Below, piece by piece: positions 37,441 through 51,049 of a DNA stretch of 64,000 nt; the first letter of the stretch is position 1, and each line of letters begins with the position of its first letter. Under the pieces are notes generated by a model, which was not told the DNA's origin, did not search any database, and saw only the letters and a program-made list of their open reading frames with translations. The stretch comes from Campylorhamphus procurvoides (Eukaryota; Chordata; Aves; Passeriformes; Dendrocolaptidae): contig WBMV01002681.1 of the NCBI GenBank assembly GCA_013396655.1, positions 1,054,001 through 1,118,000 on the forward strand, written 5' to 3'. A program made the position numbers and the translations under genes.

Positions 37441-40400
37441 CCAGTCAAGGTGTCATCTCTTGTCATGTCAAAGTGTAATCTTTTACTACATCCATAATTT
37501 TTTGTCACTGAAATTTAGAGCACAAATTATTTACTTGTCTGTTTCTAATTTTACATTTATTACCCTCTCAGAAAAAAAGCTTACTCAGATTGGGATTTGC
37601 TTTAAGTATTAAAATCCATGCATTTCAACGTTTAAAACTCTGCTGTCTGGAATGCAGACAGAATTTTTCTATGGTCTGAATGCCCTGCTTTTGTAGTAGA
37701 ATGCAGTCTAAGTTTTTTAATGTTGATAATTCTCTAGCAAATCTCCAGTTTTTCACCAAAAATACCTATATGTAACTAGTATGAGATGGTGAAATACCAC
37801 ATCTTATCTTGAAGAGCCACAGGATGCACTATGTTCATCAGTGAGTACAGGGACAATGACAACATAGAAAATATGAAGTTACAGCTGGGCTCTTGCAGAA
37901 GCCTAGCCTGTGCTATCTGATTTTCCAGTCACAAATCATGCTATACAGGCAAAGCTTTTGTGTTTTGTAAAGTATGGCTATATTTTGTCTTTTAAAATAA
38001 TAGCTGTCTTATGTCATGAAAACATAAGTTGTTAACATTTTATTTTGATTTGCTGAAATTTTTTCTTTACCTTCATGGTGAAACAAAAGAAAACTTAGTC
38101 GAGGATAGGTTTCAGTAAACAAAATGAGACCAAAATGTTGTTTCTGCCTTGAAGGAATGAAAAACTTTCATTCATCCATGCACAGCAGAATAAACAAACT
38201 TTAAAGATATTAACCAATGGTGGTTTAAAAATCTTGTTTATATTCCTCTTACCTAATTTGTTGCTCAAAGATTTCGCATAGAAGTTCCTGAACATCTGGA
38301 AAAAACCTGAGTGATCTCTTGGTGTAGCAAAAACTCAATTACTCAATTACATTTCAAAGACCAGCAGTGATCTAAGGCCAAGGTCTGAGACTGCAAATCT
38401 TAATGACTCTAAGATTCACTTGTGAGTCTCTAAATATACAGACCTCGTATGTATGGTATATAATATATGGTATTTCCAGTAGATCTTTAAACTCAGGAAA
38501 CAGTCCTGACATTGACAGTGTCCTTGTCACTTTTCTGCATTGAGTGGAAAATTATGGTTCTTTTTGAACAAATTCCCCTTTCTGGGATTCTCTTTCTCTT
38601 AAATACTTCAAATAAAATGTTAAATACTTCCTCATCTTGCTAAAATTAGTGCAATCTGGTTGCTTGCTATGGAAATGGTAGCTTGGTAGAGGATTTAAAA
38701 AGATTTATGTATGTGAATGATTTCTTTAATAAATCTATCAACATTCTTAAAGTTCAATATTTGTTCAGGTATTTTTCTGTAAAGGGGTTCTTCTTTATAG
38801 ATAAATTTTGTGACCCAAATGTTTGTAAGTAATTAGAAGGTACTCAGCTACTACAGATAAAAATAGCAATAATTCTTTCTTCCCCTTCTGTGGAGGAAAT
38901 AGCTCAATTAGCTATTTTTATTTGCTTGCTTGTATGACAGAGTGAAAGTTAGATCCACTCAAGCTAGTGAATCTAGTGGACTTCATCATCATCAAATGAC
39001 ACCTCCTTATTAATGTCTCAAGCCAGTTTTTAATGTCTAGAATTTACAGATTGTGAACTGTTGCTCAGGTTAATTTTGTCTTGAGTTTTACAGATTTAAA
39101 GGACTCTCTGAAAGCTTTGTTTGGAAAGAAATTTTCTCGCGTTTCAACCAAGATAAAAAAAGTCATCTGTTTTTTGTTCTTCTCACCTTTGTCTCCATGT
39201 GTTGGGTATTCAGCATGAATAGGAACACACGTTAACCAGCTGAGTGAAGGAGTTAGCTTCTGTTAAGGGAGATCAAATAGGGTTCATAGACACAGATAGG
39301 AAAGATAGGTTCAATTCATCTAGCATCAGTCAAATGAAGCTGGAACCAGGATGTTTATATGTTGATAAACCACTGTGGTGTGTGTGTGTTTGTGTGAGTT
39401 AATCATCTGAGGAATTTAATGTTCTTTCTGCAATTCTATGTCTCTGACATAGGTCTTCCATTTACTACCTCTTTTATGGCACTGATGAGTTATTCCAGCC
39501 TGTTTCTGACTTTGAACTGGAATGCATGTTTGTTCAATCAGAAATGCAGGCAACAGCCAGTAAATTTTTGAGTATGTATTGAAGGGATTTTTTTACTTTT
39601 TTTTTTTTAATTTCTCAAACTGAAGCAAAATTGAATAGTGAGAAAACCAGAAGAGAGGCCCATTTGGAAGCTCATATCATTAAAAAATTAAAAAATAAGG
39701 CAAAGATCAGGGAGAAAACTGAGGCTTAGACTTTGTAAGGATGGGAACAAACTACTTGACTGTTCTTGGTCTCATTTCAATAGCTGCTTGTCTGCTGGCC
39801 TGCCTGGAACCCTTTAATTCACAAACATCTGACAATAAAACTTAGAGTGTTTTCATCACTTTCAGTCTCTAAGTCTTTGAGTCTCTAAGTCTCTCTGCTT
39901 CCTTGTCTTAAGAAGAATAAATCTAAGGCTTTTTGAAATTTTTTTCAAAAGTTCATTGAATTGGATTTCACTTTTGTGTAACAATACAGGCATTTAATCT
40001 CTGCAAATGAATTCCTGGTGTTATAATCTTCACTGCTTAGGCTGAGAATACTTTTCTGGAAGGAGTGCACCTCTCTAATTTTGTTCCTATGTAGAAATGT
40101 TCATTTCACCTCTCACCCCCAATCGATTTGCAGTAGCATTTAACTATTTTTATTTTTTTCATCAAAAATGAAATAATATATGAAGCCTAACATTTTTAAA
40201 GGAGTTGAAATTATTTGAGAATACAAATCTAGAAAAATTGCAAAGTGAATAAACTGTTTTCTAATAGGAAAAAAAATCTTCCTGAAGATTTTTGTTTATT
40301 TGACCCAATATATATATCTTTTAAAATATAACAATCTTTTAAAATAGAAGCATTACAATTTTGGAAATGGTGGGATGTATATTCCCTACTTCTTTTAATT

Positions 40401-43400
40401 GAGTCTTACACTACTGAGTAAGAACATTCATCCTTAGAATTATCTGTTACTTATTCCATTCCTTTTGTTTCAGAATCAGCTGCAGATTACTCTTTTTCTC
40501 AAGGAAATTTTTAACAACTGTGTTGATTAGCTTGTTTATTATATGACTCAGTATTGTTTCTGCTCTGAATTTTAGTAGTTTTCTTTGGTCACTGGATGAC
40601 CTTGTAGTGCAGTCCAGCTGCTGTCTCGCCATTTTGTACACTGTATGCTCCACAAATAGAACACGGATTCTGAAAGGAGCAATGATTTGAGGGACCTGAT
40701 GGACTAGAATAGATTGAGGATCTCTGAGACTTGATTCTCTTCAGTATAAATGAGATTGGGTGAGCACTTTTGTGGGGTATTTTGTTTCGTTGGTTTGGGG
40801 TTTTTTTAATCACTTTTCTAGATACAAATTGCAATTTGTCCAGCATAAGGAGCATCTTAGGTCATAGCAAATTAGACAAGGTGCAGCCCGTCATTTTTCT
40901 TCCTACTCCTCCAGTCATGAGGATGGAAAACATTACATCACCTCTTGTAAAAGCAGGTTTCTCTCTGATTTACTTGGCTCACTACTCAAGGCAGTGAGAA
41001 GTGAAGCCAAAGTCATTCCTCTTCTTTACTTCATTTGGTCCTTTCCCAGCTTTTTGTCACCGGAGTCACAAACTGAATGCTGCTGTGGGAGGGGAGCACT
41101 ATTTCCCTGGATAACCTCGCAAAAGCAGTGACGATCTCCCTCTCTGTAACCAAAAGTCAGCTGTCTTGCTGTCCCTTGCATTTGTAATTAGTCAATGAGA
41201 ATCCAGGAAAGGACAGGAAAAGCACTTGTGGAAACAAAGAACTTGGGGTTTGCCCTGAGATTCTGTCAGCTCAGAAGAATAAATATGAGTACTTCAGTTT
41301 AAAGCACAATAAGAACAATACTCTGTTTACTATTTGTTTTTTGAGATACACGTGCACTCATGCTTTTTACTTTTGAAGTGTGTGTGTGGCATGTCTGAGG
41401 TGGGGGGATGTTGGAGCTTTTTTGGGGGGAAGAATTATAAAGACAGCTTTTCTCTCAGTAAATAATTAAAGTTTGACTGGTTGCATCATGGGCTCCGGGA
41501 GAGGACAGGCACAGGTTCTGTGGGAGCAGTTATAGTGTGGCTGTGATAACAGGCACAGATATGCTCAACCAGGTAATGTTTACTAACCTGTTTTCTGGCA
41601 TTCCAACTGAATGGGCTTATCTGTTCAATTTACATTATATTGTGAGTAGCAAATAAATTTGTAGTAGATTTCTCTTGTCTGGGTTTTTAATACATCACTG
41701 TTTCAGACATGTTGTTAATCTAATCTAACATCTATTATTGAATTTTCAGTTTCCTAATCTGACCTCCATTCTTTCTCAAACTTTTCCTTCAGCACATTTA
41801 ACACACAAGAAAGACACATTTTCATTCATCTCTGTCTTAATTTAGAACACGGAGTACTTTTGATCTTGATTTGTTCCTTTTTTGATTTAGGAAAATGAGA
41901 ATGGTAAGAGAGAACATTTTGTTCTCTTTTTCTGTTGGATTCCTTTTCGGTTTGTTTGGTATACTTTTTCTGTTTGTTTTTATTGGGATTTTCCTGGGTT
42001 TTTATTCATCTGTCTGGAAGTGGTATTTTCCATTCTTATGACTTCATCATATTGTAATAGTATTTGTTTTCTGTCATCTCCTGTGTATGCATTTAGGGCT
42101 TGTGAAAAGTGACAAACTAGATTGTCTTGTGAAAGTGAAGGGTTTTGACAATCCATGAAACAGATACTTGTAAGGAGCAGCAGAAACCCTCATTCTATTG
42201 CATACCATTTAGGAATTAAGTGTTGGGATATTTCTAAGGTTCTCCCTTGATATCTTGCTTGTGGACACCAATTTACAAATGATGGTTGCTTTTACTCAGG
42301 CAAACTTATGTACTTGATTCATAGTTATAACAAAGTCTTACCTGTCAAAAGGAACTTGGATTTTTTGGGTTTTGTTGTTTGGTTTTTTTTATGCCAGTCA
42401 ATGGATCTAAATTCATCTGGTGTAAATTCATTCAGCAGTTCAAGAAAAGATAATTGATTATCAGTTCTATAAAAGTTGCATGTTTTGCTTCTTCTAATAG
42501 TTCCCACCTTAACACTTTTTGTATTCCAAAAAGTATTTCTAGTTCTCATATGAAGACCGTATTGCTGGCAGATTAGGTTCTTTGGGGATTTTAGGAGTTT
42601 TTTAAGCTTTTCCTGGATTCTACTAGAGAAAGAAATCTCTCTATGTGTTTACTACACTCCAATACATGCACCTGGATAGATAATAGTGCAACCTACTGTC
42701 GAAGATGAAGAAGCAGTAAGAAATTGTAAGAGAAGGCAGCCAGCAGATTTAACCTGGAGTTAATGATGGATAGTAAGTTGATGACAACACTGATAAAAGG
42801 ATTTAAGTATTTTACCTTTAAATGAAAATAGAATTAAATACCAATTAGCCTTGGTTTATCTTTGTTAATTTCCTTTGCAATCTAACTAAACCTCTCACGT
42901 TCCTAAATTCTGCATTGCATTGCAGTATTCTGAATGATTTTTCTACAAATAGGAAATAAAATGGTGTTTATTAGGAACTGACTAGGACTATTTGTAAAGA
43001 TTTTCACTCCTTCAAACAGTATTATGATCACTATTTAACTTTTAGTTTGAGAGCATATACCCTTGGTTAAAATAAGCATGTGGAACTTACGCAGTTATAT
43101 ATCTGCTTTGAATTACACCATTCAGAAAGGTTACATTTCTTAATGATAATTTCTGATACTTTTTCAGATTTTTTTTAGTAGATTCTACTATATTAAACTG
43201 AATTCCAATTCAACAGGTATATAAAGTATATTTATTTGCTCAGAATGTACCTATTAATTAATCAGTAGAGACTGAGGCACTGCTTTACTGTATTCATCAT
43301 TTTTCAGTGGCATCAACTGGTTTTCTTCAAATTTCATTTTTACTTCTTTTCTTGCTGACAATAACCAAGGAGGACTTTGGGTTTCTGTCTGATTATCTGG

Positions 43401-44075
43401 CATCTATTTTAGCTTGACTCAAGTACATTTGACGTGCAAAATGCTACACAAAAAAAAACTTACTGAGAGCTTCAAAATCTTTAGGTTTCAGACTTTAAAT
43501 ATAGATTCTCTCAGTTTAGGGTGAGATTTGTCCTCCTGCTGAGAACAATAGCCATTCTAAGATGATAACTCCTACCTAGCAGATCAGAAGGAAGAAAGAG
43601 CTTCCAAACTATAGCTTTTGTATTTAAGGTGGCTGAATCCTAATTATCCTACTAAATTTTACTGGGGATGGGTTGGGTTTAGTGGGTTCCTTGTTTTGAA
43701 ACAAGCACAAGGAAGAGCACTTTGACAATGTGCAGACTCATCATTTTCTACTGTACATCTAGATCTCCTCTACAATTCAATTAGTAGATTCCACAGATAC
43801 TACTTGCATGTCCCTTGTGTACACAGGTCACACGATAGTAAACTCTGCTGTTGTCTGCCTTAGTTCACAAATGTAAGGAAAATATAACAGTGCTGGTGTG
43901 ACTGAAGGTGCAAGGTCCCTGGTCACACGTACACACCAGTCTGTGCATGTCTCAGCACAGTAAGCACCCTTTCCACACAGTTCAGTTCTACTGCTTTTGT
44001 TAGTGAATCTGCTGCTAGTGTTGGTTGCATATAATACATAAACCGGTTGAGGAAACTGTTCCTTAAGGCAGCATG
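37441..44075. other. Intergenic, no gene seen
   Basis: AT-rich, mostly unique sequence. It holds a (TG)n run at about 39379-39396, short tandem units of the AGTCTCTA type near 39863-39892, and T-rich stretches. No gene or repeat family was recognised in it. Confidence 0.65.
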
Positions 44076-44290
44076 TGTCCTAGTTCAGCAGGAGGGACCA
44101 GTTATCACTGTGTGGGGGTGATCAAGGCTGCGTATTCTACACCCTCTATTCATTCCCCAAGAACAATGGACCATTTGCAGTATCTGCCCAGGAAGCTGTT
44201 AGTACCTCCACACCCGGCCTGAGGGGGGTGTGGGTGCTAATGGGCCATCAACTGTTCAGCCANGTCACGTGGGTTGTTTGTGTGTGGAGA
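44076..44290 (+). mobile_element. Probable solo LTR fragment (ERV-like)
   Basis: The segment starts TGTCCTAGTTCAGCAGGAGG, a form typical of the TG-starting ends of avian endogenous retrovirus LTRs. It is markedly more GC-rich and CpG-containing than its surroundings (for example CACACCCGGCCTGAGGGGGG, and GTCACGTGGG). Blocks such as GAACAATGGACCATTTGCAG, and GCTAATGGGCCATCAAC, are reminiscent of bird ERVL-type LTRs. I cannot define the 3' border or a target-site duplication. No retroviral coding sequence is attached. One base, 44263, is N. Confidence 0.4.
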
Positions 44291-47200
44291 ATTTTGGAGA
44301 AGATGTTGTGTTTCCTTTTTGAAAAGGAAAATATGCTTTCCTGAGATTTCTCTTGCAATGCATCAAACTATACATAGACTTCAGTGAAAGTTTCAAGCAC
44401 AAGATTTCTAGGTGAACTATGGTATTGCCAATAAAGTTATTTCTGCTAAAAAACTACCCATTAAAAATAAGTTAAGTTGTCCTGATTATGAAAGTGCCAC
44501 ATAAATGTGTCACTCCTACAGCACAAGAACACAATGGACCCAGAAACTTCTGTCCATAACAGTGTCTGCCTTAAAGTTTTTGACAGCGTTTGGCAAATTT
44601 CATATTCCTAAAGCAGGCACAATATGTATTGGTACTACTTCAGTTCAAGTTGTTCATCTTGGGTAAAAACTGACCACTAACAGATAAATATTAAGCATAT
44701 CAAGCCTCATGTTAATAGTGCCAGAGAAGAGATAAAAATGTAATAAAATTAAGCTTTTAAAGTAACCAAAAAACCCTCACCAAGACCTTGGAAAGAAAAA
44801 TTAAAATTGTGTTATCTTACTAGATGAAGAACAGAATTTAAAAAATACCTTTTTTTGCTTAGATATTGCTCTAAGTAATTGTCCTCAGTGACTGGGAACT
44901 GTCTCAGATCTAGTTTCTGTATAATAAACTAATAAAATTAGTTTTAAAGTGAAAGTAAAGAAAAATCGGGTACTTTTTTCATGTAATATGTATAATTGTT
45001 GCTACAGGCAGTTGCTGGACTAAATACCTCTACAAGTATTCCAGTTTAGATTTCTATGCATTTTGGATGTCTAAAAATGTATCTAAATACTTAAGTTCTA
45101 TATGAAGTTTACACTTAAAGAGAATACCTAATAACAACTATGTGTGTCTGTCTACAAGGTTTTTTTATGTTGTCAATATTTTTGTGAAATTGGGTACTAT
45201 TCAGCAGTGGGATGCCCGTACAGGACTGGAGGATGTGGCCAACAGAGCTTATCTAGTAACAGCGAGAAAGCATGCTTTAAAAGCAAACTTTTAATTTACT
45301 TGCCATCAGACTGTGACATATACTTCAACTCAATTTTTGTGAGCTGCCCAAATGTTTTGATTATTATCACATAATCGTCAACATTTGATAGCTCAAAACA
45401 GAGGTAGAAATTGCTCAAACCTCAGAATTACGTGCTATATGAAACTTCTGGTTCAAAAAGGCCTGTGATTTCTTTTGTTTCTTCCTTATCTTTTAAACCT
45501 TACCACTTGTACATGCACAGCTTATTTCACTACTTGTGTAAGATTTATTTTGTTGAGTTAGAAACTTAGCAACAAGCTAGTATGACAGCTTTTTGCTTTT
45601 TTATTTAATAGGGTTTTTGTTCAAAGATAAACATTTTTGACTTGACCCTCTTTTTCCACTGTGATACAGAAGAAGAATCCAGTTACCTTTTTTGTTCACA
45701 TGAGTTTTGCAAAAGCAGAAGAGTCATTGTACTGTTGTCTGTATTTCATGACCTTTGAGCTTTCAACCTTTACCCTGTTGCAAATCAAGTTTCCACTAGT
45801 ACAAGCAGCTCCTGAAGCATCCACTTTGGTCATAGTCAGCTTACACAGGTTTCTTGAGGATGTTCACCCTGTGGTTTCACAGATTCTGAAACAGGAAGCA
45901 ATTTAGTGACATCTATTCACTGAAAGAGTCAAATGCCCTCTGCTTAGAAAAAGACAACTGACCTAACATGCATTACCATCTGAGTGGAAATAACTTCTTG
46001 GCTTTGCTGCTCAGTTACTTTTATTGTCTTTTTTTACAGAGTTAAACATGTTGTCTTGTTTTCTGCTGGTGCTTTACATTTTTCACACTACTCCATTCAA
46101 CAGGTGTATTATATGAACAAAGCTGAAATTTTTATTTAATATCTATACATGATTTATATTTAAATATGGACCAATCTGCACAATGCAGTAATTCTCTTGT
46201 TCTCTGTACACTGGGGAAAGGAGGTAGGCTAAATTAGGTATGCAATTAACAAGCTCAGGAGTCATAACTTTTGAATTGTTCTTTAAACTATGTGAATGAT
46301 GACAGTATATTCAGCTTTGAAAATAAGAGCAGTTGCTTTCTAAGTGATCTTTTTTCCTTTTACTGATGTGGGAATGAATAAAGCTTGACGTTTTTTACAA
46401 AAACACATACATGCATTTTCCCTCTTCTAGATGCAGGAACAGAACTTCTAAAGGTTCATAACTATTGCTTCATCATTATGCTTTTTAGTGAATAAATACT
46501 GCTCATCAATAAAACCTCAGGCAGACAATCAATAAGGGTGAATATTAGGTAAGGCTACAATGAATGTCTGCATAAATTTATAGGTTAATGGTAAAGGCAA
46601 CAGAAAACTATGAAGGCTAAAGAGAAGGGATTTAAACATTCTGTAGAGATTAGATCCAAATCGTTCATTGGAAAGCAGGGTATCTTCTTATCCCTTTGGG
46701 AAACCTAAGAGTTATGTGGGATTTTAGTATTAGCAGAATTAAAGAACATCTATGGCAGCAGCGTTATCTTGTCTTAAAGAGTCTTGCTCGGGTCTATATA
46801 CAATTTTACTTTTACGTAGTCCCATTGAAAAGCAAAATAGAGGTTTGTTTGTTAGACACTTGCAATGAGTTACACCTTGCACCAGAGGAAGTTTCTTGAA
46901 AAATTCCAAATGTTGCCCATGGTACCTTACAGCTAGATATATGTGCCAAGCCATGCTTTAACAGATTCTGAACCCAGTAAATCAGAAAGTAGGGTAACAG
47001 CAGAAGTCACTCTCTTAGGGGTTTTTAGACCACATAGAACCCCTTGTCTCTAATTCTGTGGTATAAACTCAAAATATTTTCTTCTCTATTTGTACTGGGC
47101 ATACTTTTTTTTATTTTTATGGCACCTAACAGGCAGCCTATCCACTTCTTTGTAGACCTGACTCAAGACAATTTAAGGAAAAAAAAATCTAGACTTACAT

Positions 47201-48345
47201 TTTTAAAAATCTAGACACAGAAGAGAATTTCTAATTTGTCCTTCTTATATATAAGTTCACACTTAAGGGCTTTGTTATCACACTGTATTTTTCTTCTCCT
47301 CCTTTTGGGTTCAGAGCCATTTGATCTGGCTGCCAAGAATATTGGAGAATCCTTATTTATCCTTTGTCTGCATTAGGTACAAAATGTAACATTGTATAGA
47401 GCTGATTTAAGTTTTTCCTGGAAAGTTAGCAGTGTAACAAATCTACTGCAGAACAGCCTTTCAGTCTGCCTCTGAAATGTTTTCAGAAACATTGCTCACC
47501 TGTTTTGACTTCCTTCTCCACAAATTCTGGACAGCAGAATATGAATTAGTGATGGTTTGTGCCTGAGCAGCCTTCTTGACCGGTACCCTTTATGATTCCA
47601 TGACAAAGGTGTGAATGACTTATGCAAAACAGTATTTTCAAGTGTAGAAAGGTCCTAGAGTCTGCTTGTATAGCAGCACCACGATAAAACTTTAACTCAG
47701 GTCCTGTAAAATGTATAAATCAAATCCACATTGTAGATTTCTTTATGATTACCTTGTTCATTAAAAATTATTATGACCCTTGACTGATAGGCACCAGGAT
47801 CTTTAAGATATAAGGTATCATTCCTAGGAATAGTGTGAGAAAACAAGCACATACTCACTTTCTTTTTTTCAAGTAGGAAAGGATTGTGTTAAATCTGAAC
47901 CTATGTAATTAGAATACCCAAATATTATTTAGTCATTAATCACTGGTGTCTTCATAAATATAAAGAAATGGAATCCTATTCATTACCATTCTCTGCTTGC
48001 ATAATATTCAGGGGACTTAAAAGGTCTCTAGGCAGGGAGAAAGGTAATTTAGAGAGAAGATAACTGTTGTGTTAAACAGCAAGTATTTCCACTATTTGGA
48101 ATGGGCAGTTTAAGAATGTAATGAGGTGGCTTTTATCTGTTTTGCACATCATTATCAACCACTATCAATGAGCTTTTCTGTACATCTTTTTTAGGTGGGC
48201 CTAGACATCATTCAATGAAATATATTCGTGTTTGTTTTCTTGAATATGGGGGTATATTTTGCAAAGATATGAGTAGAGGTATCTACCTAAAAAATAGTGT
48301 AGGAAACATAGAAATGACTATACTCCAGCACATAAAAGGCAGAGC
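44291..48345. other. Intergenic, no gene seen
   Basis: AT-rich sequence with a 9-bp perfect inverted repeat at 44311-44330 (TTTCCTTTT / AAAAGGAAA). An open frame at 45661-45906 (+) has no family signature. Nothing else is supported. Confidence 0.65.
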
Positions 48346-49310
48346 AAATACAAAGTTTGAGCTGAACTTGGCAAGAGATAAAAAAAGAATAATAAGAGGG
48401 GCTCCTACCCTTCTATAAGGGTATGTCAGTCAGAAAAGGAAGGTCAGAGGAAGTGTACCGTCTCAAAGAGCAAGGCTGGCAAACTGGCAACAACACATGA
48501 GGAGAAGGCTGGGATGCTCAGTAGCATTTTTGCCTCAGTCTTCAATGACAACCTCTATTTCCACCCCTCTTGAGTGGATGGACCGCAAGACGGGGACTGG
48601 GGAACCAAAAAGAGGGACTTGGACAAGCTTGAGAAGGGAGCCCAAAATAACTTCAACAAAGCCAAGTGCAAAGGGTAACTTCCATTATCAATACAGTCTG
48701 GGGCATGAATGGATGAAGAGCAGCCCTGCCAAGGAAGTCTTGAGGGTGCTCATGGATGAAAAGCTGGTCATGAGCTCGCTGGACATGAGCCAACCATATT
48801 TTGAGCTGCATCCAAATAAATGTGGCTAGCAGGTCAAGAGAGGTAATTCTGTCCCTCTACTTCATTCTCATGACAACCCATCTAGAATGGGTCCAGCTCT
48901 GGGGTCCTCAGCACAGGTTGGAGCACCTCTCCCATGAGGAAAAGCTGAGAGAATTGAGACTGCACAACCTGGAGAAGGGAAGGTTCCGAAGGAAACCTTA
49001 TTGCAGCCTTTAGTACCTGAAGATGGCCTAAAGAGAGCTGCTGAAGGATTTTTTGCAAGAATATGCAGTGTACAGGACAATAGGCTTCAAACTGAAAGAG
49101 AGTAGGTTTAGATCAGATATTTGGAAGAAATTCTTTACTGTGAGATTGGTGAGAGACTAGAACAGTTTGCTCAGAAGAGCTTCCCCATCCCTGGAAGCAC
49201 TCGAGGCCAGGTTGCATGGCGCTTTGAGCAACCTGGTCTAATGGAAGATATCCCTTGGAAGCAGATTATCTTTAATGTCCAATCCAAAACCATTTCACGA
49301 TTCCATTGTA
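48346..49310 (+). mobile_element. CR1 LINE with internal deletion of ORF2, complete 3' end
   Basis: The 5' part (48346-48600) matches the CR1 ORF2 region before the reverse transcriptase, with GAACTTGGCAAGAGATAAA, then an AAAAGGAAGGTC block, GAGAAGGCTGGGATGCTCAG and TTTGCCTCAGTCTTCAATGA. At about 48600-48620 it jumps straight to GAGGGACTTGGACAAGCTTG, TTCAACAAAGCCAAGTGCAA, and GAGCAGCCCTGCCAAGGAAG, which lie after the catalytic core. The 3' end follows: TTGGAGCACCTCTCCCATGA, TTCAAACTGAAAGAGAGTAGG, AAGAAATTCTTTACTGTGAG, CCATCCCTGGAAGCACTCGA, and GAGCAACCTGGTCTAATGGA. It ends in a single ATTCCATTG-type unit near 49310. Open frames here are fragments of the dead element. The 5' limit is uncertain. 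Confidence 0.85.
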
Positions 49311-50424
49311 AAAATTATGAACGTTCTAGAGGTATCATTTTGGAGTCTCTCCACAAAGAGACAAAGAGAAACTCAAGTTTATTTGCAGTTGCAGATGTAG
49401 ATATATCCTGTGTGGAGTAGATACGACTTTTATAGAAAATAGAAAACAAGAGAATGTTTGTCATTTTTCTCTCTCTTTCTCTTCTTCCTCAACTTTCCCT
49501 CCCCCACTTTGTGTTGCTGAAATGTAGCAATATATTATAGAATTTTCTGGTATAATGATGGTACTTTGAATCAATAAATGAAACCTCATGTTGCACAAAG
49601 GATACTGAGCAATTTTATTTTATAATAGGTTTCAGAAAGTGACCACACTTTGCATTTCCTGCCCTTACAGTGGTTTTTGGCTTTCAAAGTCTCCATCAAT
49701 ATAAAGAAAGTAAGAGTCAAGTGAGATAAAACATGCAGTGAAGAGACATGAAAACTAATGATAAGGTAGGAAGCAGACAGATCTATACCAAAGTTCAGGT
49801 TGCAGTCATACCTCTGTCTCCATGTATGTTGTCACACCACCCCCAAATGCTGGAGACTGCTGCATACTAAAGAAGCTATTACCATCTGAGAGACAGGTGC
49901 TCTGTCTGAAGAATAGCATTTACAAGAGATCTCCATCGGGCTCTGCATTACCACATTGCATTTAATTAACTAGCAAAGCACCCTGAAGTAAAATTAAATT
50001 AAAGGTCTCACTTAAGCCAAGGAAAGTGAAGAGTTTCAGAGTTAATTTGTCAAATGGTATTTCATTATTTCAAAGGTAATCTGTAGCTCTTACACAAAAT
50101 CAGTTATGACCAGCTTAGTCTTGGACACAGTAAAAGTCTTGAATGTGTCTGTGCCTTAAGCAGAACTTCTTCTCCTTTGAACAAAGTGAATTTATGTTAT
50201 TTGCAAAGAGTTTGGGCAACAACTCCATATTGGCTGAGATGAATTACGTGTGGTATTTTGGGAGCAGCAGACTCACTGTCTCTCTCTTTAATTGGATGGG
50301 TGAGACAACAGTTGTGAAGTTCTTGCTCTTCCTTCACATTTAGAAAAATCTCAACAAAGATGTAGCTACTTTGAAGGGCAAAAGGAAGTTTTTACTTACA
50401 TTCTGTCTTTTCTTCATATAACTT

Positions 50425-50450
50425 TGTGTGTGTGCGTGTGTGTGTGTGTG
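50425..50450 (+). repeat. (TG)n microsatellite
   Basis: About 13 TG units interrupted once by CG. It is a simple dinucleotide repeat, likely polymorphic. Confidence 0.95.
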
Positions 50451-50606
50451 CAATCCACACCACAGTCTATTACTCAGAGTTTCTGCTACAGAAGCAAAAA
50501 ACCCCAGTTTCTAGAAGAAAATTGGCATCAGCTATCTGTTCATAACTGACAGAATACGTTGGAGATATAGATTGAGTTTTCATACTGAACTTCTCAATTT
50601 CTGTTG

Positions 50607-50638
50607 TTTAGATAGGCTAGTAAAACAACCTATCTAAA
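50607..50638. repeat. Short inverted repeat, 10-bp perfect arms
   Basis: TTTAGATAGG (50607-50616) and CCTATCTAAA (50629-50638) are exact reverse complements with a 12-base loop. A second, offset near-palindrome overlaps it (GTTGTTTA at 50603 and TAAAACAAC at 50621). Confidence 0.65.
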
Positions 50639-51049
50639 TATGCGAGATACTCCCATTTAAACATGGAAGTTGTCAAAAACATTGCCAGTTTTCCTACTGT
50701 TAGTTTGCATTTCCCTTCATGGAAGAACTTATTCCTAGATAACTGTGGTCTCGTTTCATTACTATTCTCAATGCATGACTGTAGAATATTCATATTAATA
50801 TTGGGATTAGTACTATTTTATATTTTTATCTGCAGCACCTCCCCTCATGTACTATCCAGTTGCCTTTAATCTGTGAGCTAGAGGATGAATTGTGAGCAAA
50901 GATGAACGAATTGAGGTAGTTTATAATAGAAAACAGAAAATTCTAGGGAAATGTTAGAGCTTCTATATGTAAAAAAGTTGATGCTAAAAGAGAGAATAAG
51001 CTTTTTGTCTCTGGATAGGGCAAGAAGTGATGTGGTTAGTCTGACTGTC

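Larger units (their letters stand above)
49311..51049. other. Intergenic, no gene seen
   Basis: AT-rich sequence with a (TG)n microsatellite (50425-50450) and a 10-bp perfect inverted repeat (50607-50638). An open frame at 50143-50343 (+) has no recognisable content. Confidence 0.65.

Noticed and set aside
48497..49420. Several open frames of 70-110 codons
   Set aside because: They lie almost entirely within the CR1 element and are not in the original ORF2 frame for long, so they are fragments of a dead transposon.
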